NCBI GenBank assembly: GCA_903858935.1
Contig: CAIOKO010000044.1
Span: 1 to 36,177, forward strand
Direction of reading: 5' to 3'
DNA: 36,177 nucleotides
From: an uncultured Schlesneria sp.
GTDB taxonomy: Bacteria > Planctomycetota > Planctomycetia > Planctomycetales > Planctomycetaceae
Each line of letters opens with the position of its first letter. Position 1 is the first letter of the stretch. The position numbers and the translations under genes were made by a program. Under the pieces are notes generated by a model. That model did no database searches. It was not told the DNA's origin and saw only the letters and a list, made by a program, of their open reading frames with translations. Positions 36,038 through 36,177 of this stretch are shown here, piece by piece.

Positions 36038-36177
36038 TTGTCACAAGATTCTCTCGAAGTCTTACTTCAACGTTGGCAATCAGGCGAATGGGACGTCGCA
36101 AAGCTCGAAAGCGTTCTTCGAAAATCGTTTGAAACAACGACGATCACTCCTGAAGTTCAGATCGACGTTGATCGCGA
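36038..36177 (+). CDS. 5'-end of a gene cut by the window edge
   Basis: An open frame from TTG at 36038 runs 46 codons to the window end. It begins LSQDSLEVLLQRWQSGEWD and ends near VQIDVDR. TAAGGA lies about 8 nt upstream. The start resembles the N-terminus of LarB-like (AIR carboxylase family) proteins, whose next block would read like RCGFPEV, but that part is outside the window, so the identity is a guess. Confidence 0.5.
   Translation, partial: MSQDSLEVLLQRWQSGEWDVAKLESVLRKSFETTTITPEVQIDVDR

Overview
The window looks like chromosomal DNA from a member of the Planctomycetota with moderate GC content. The evidence is gene content: a DUF1501-type Tat protein, a DUF1080 protein, a DUF6800-like small protein, a secreted SMP-30/gluconolactonase fusion, a parallel beta-helix protein, and a three-gene BatA/VWA/large membrane protein cluster. 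Many genes sit alone or in short operons with wide, repeat-rich spacers. No phage, transposase or CRISPR array was found.

Layout. 1-670: a 20-bp tandem repeat array cut by the window edge, then a 28-bp perfect inverted repeat. 0.67-2.1 kb (-): secreted beta-helix protein. 2.77-5.64 kb (+): sulfate activation operon cysD-cysNC. 5.7-6.9 kb (-): a lipoprotein with a glutamine-amidotransferase-like fold and a 71-residue four-CxxC protein. 7.4-10.1 kb (-): tRNA-Gly(CCC), proC and a divergent ketoacyl synthase, with GC-rich palindromic modules between the last two. 10.76-12.8 kb (+): two very small basic proteins (39 and 66 aa), a terminator, a repeat element and gatA starting at TTG. 13.1-16.0 kb (-): SMP-30 fusion protein, a 71-aa membrane protein and a DUF1080 protein. 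16.3-17.6 kb (+): a Tat-exported sulfite-oxidase-like molybdoenzyme, which converges on a cNMP-binding/FHA protein (17.6-18.3 kb, -).

18.7-26.2 kb (+): three consecutive large genes (BatA-like VWA protein, second VWA protein with a GATase-like middle region, and an 850-aa membrane/coiled-coil protein). Together with the divergent cNMP/FHA gene and the palindrome between them, they form the most system-like locus here. A DUF1501 gene follows, split by a single in-frame TAG.

28.2-34.1 kb (-): asd, lysA, a sarcosine-oxidase-like flavoenzyme, a methyltransferase and a secreted Ntn (choloylglycine-type) hydrolase. Asd and LysA catalyse an early and the last step of lysine/diaminopimelate synthesis. 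34.3-36.2 kb (+): cytochrome P450, a SlyX-like protein and the start of another gene.

All assignments come from reading translated motifs by eye. No database search was run. Starts were moved from the longest ORF where a ribosome binding site or family alignment gave a better choice (cysD, cysNC, gatA, asd, the molybdoenzyme, P450, the lipoprotein).
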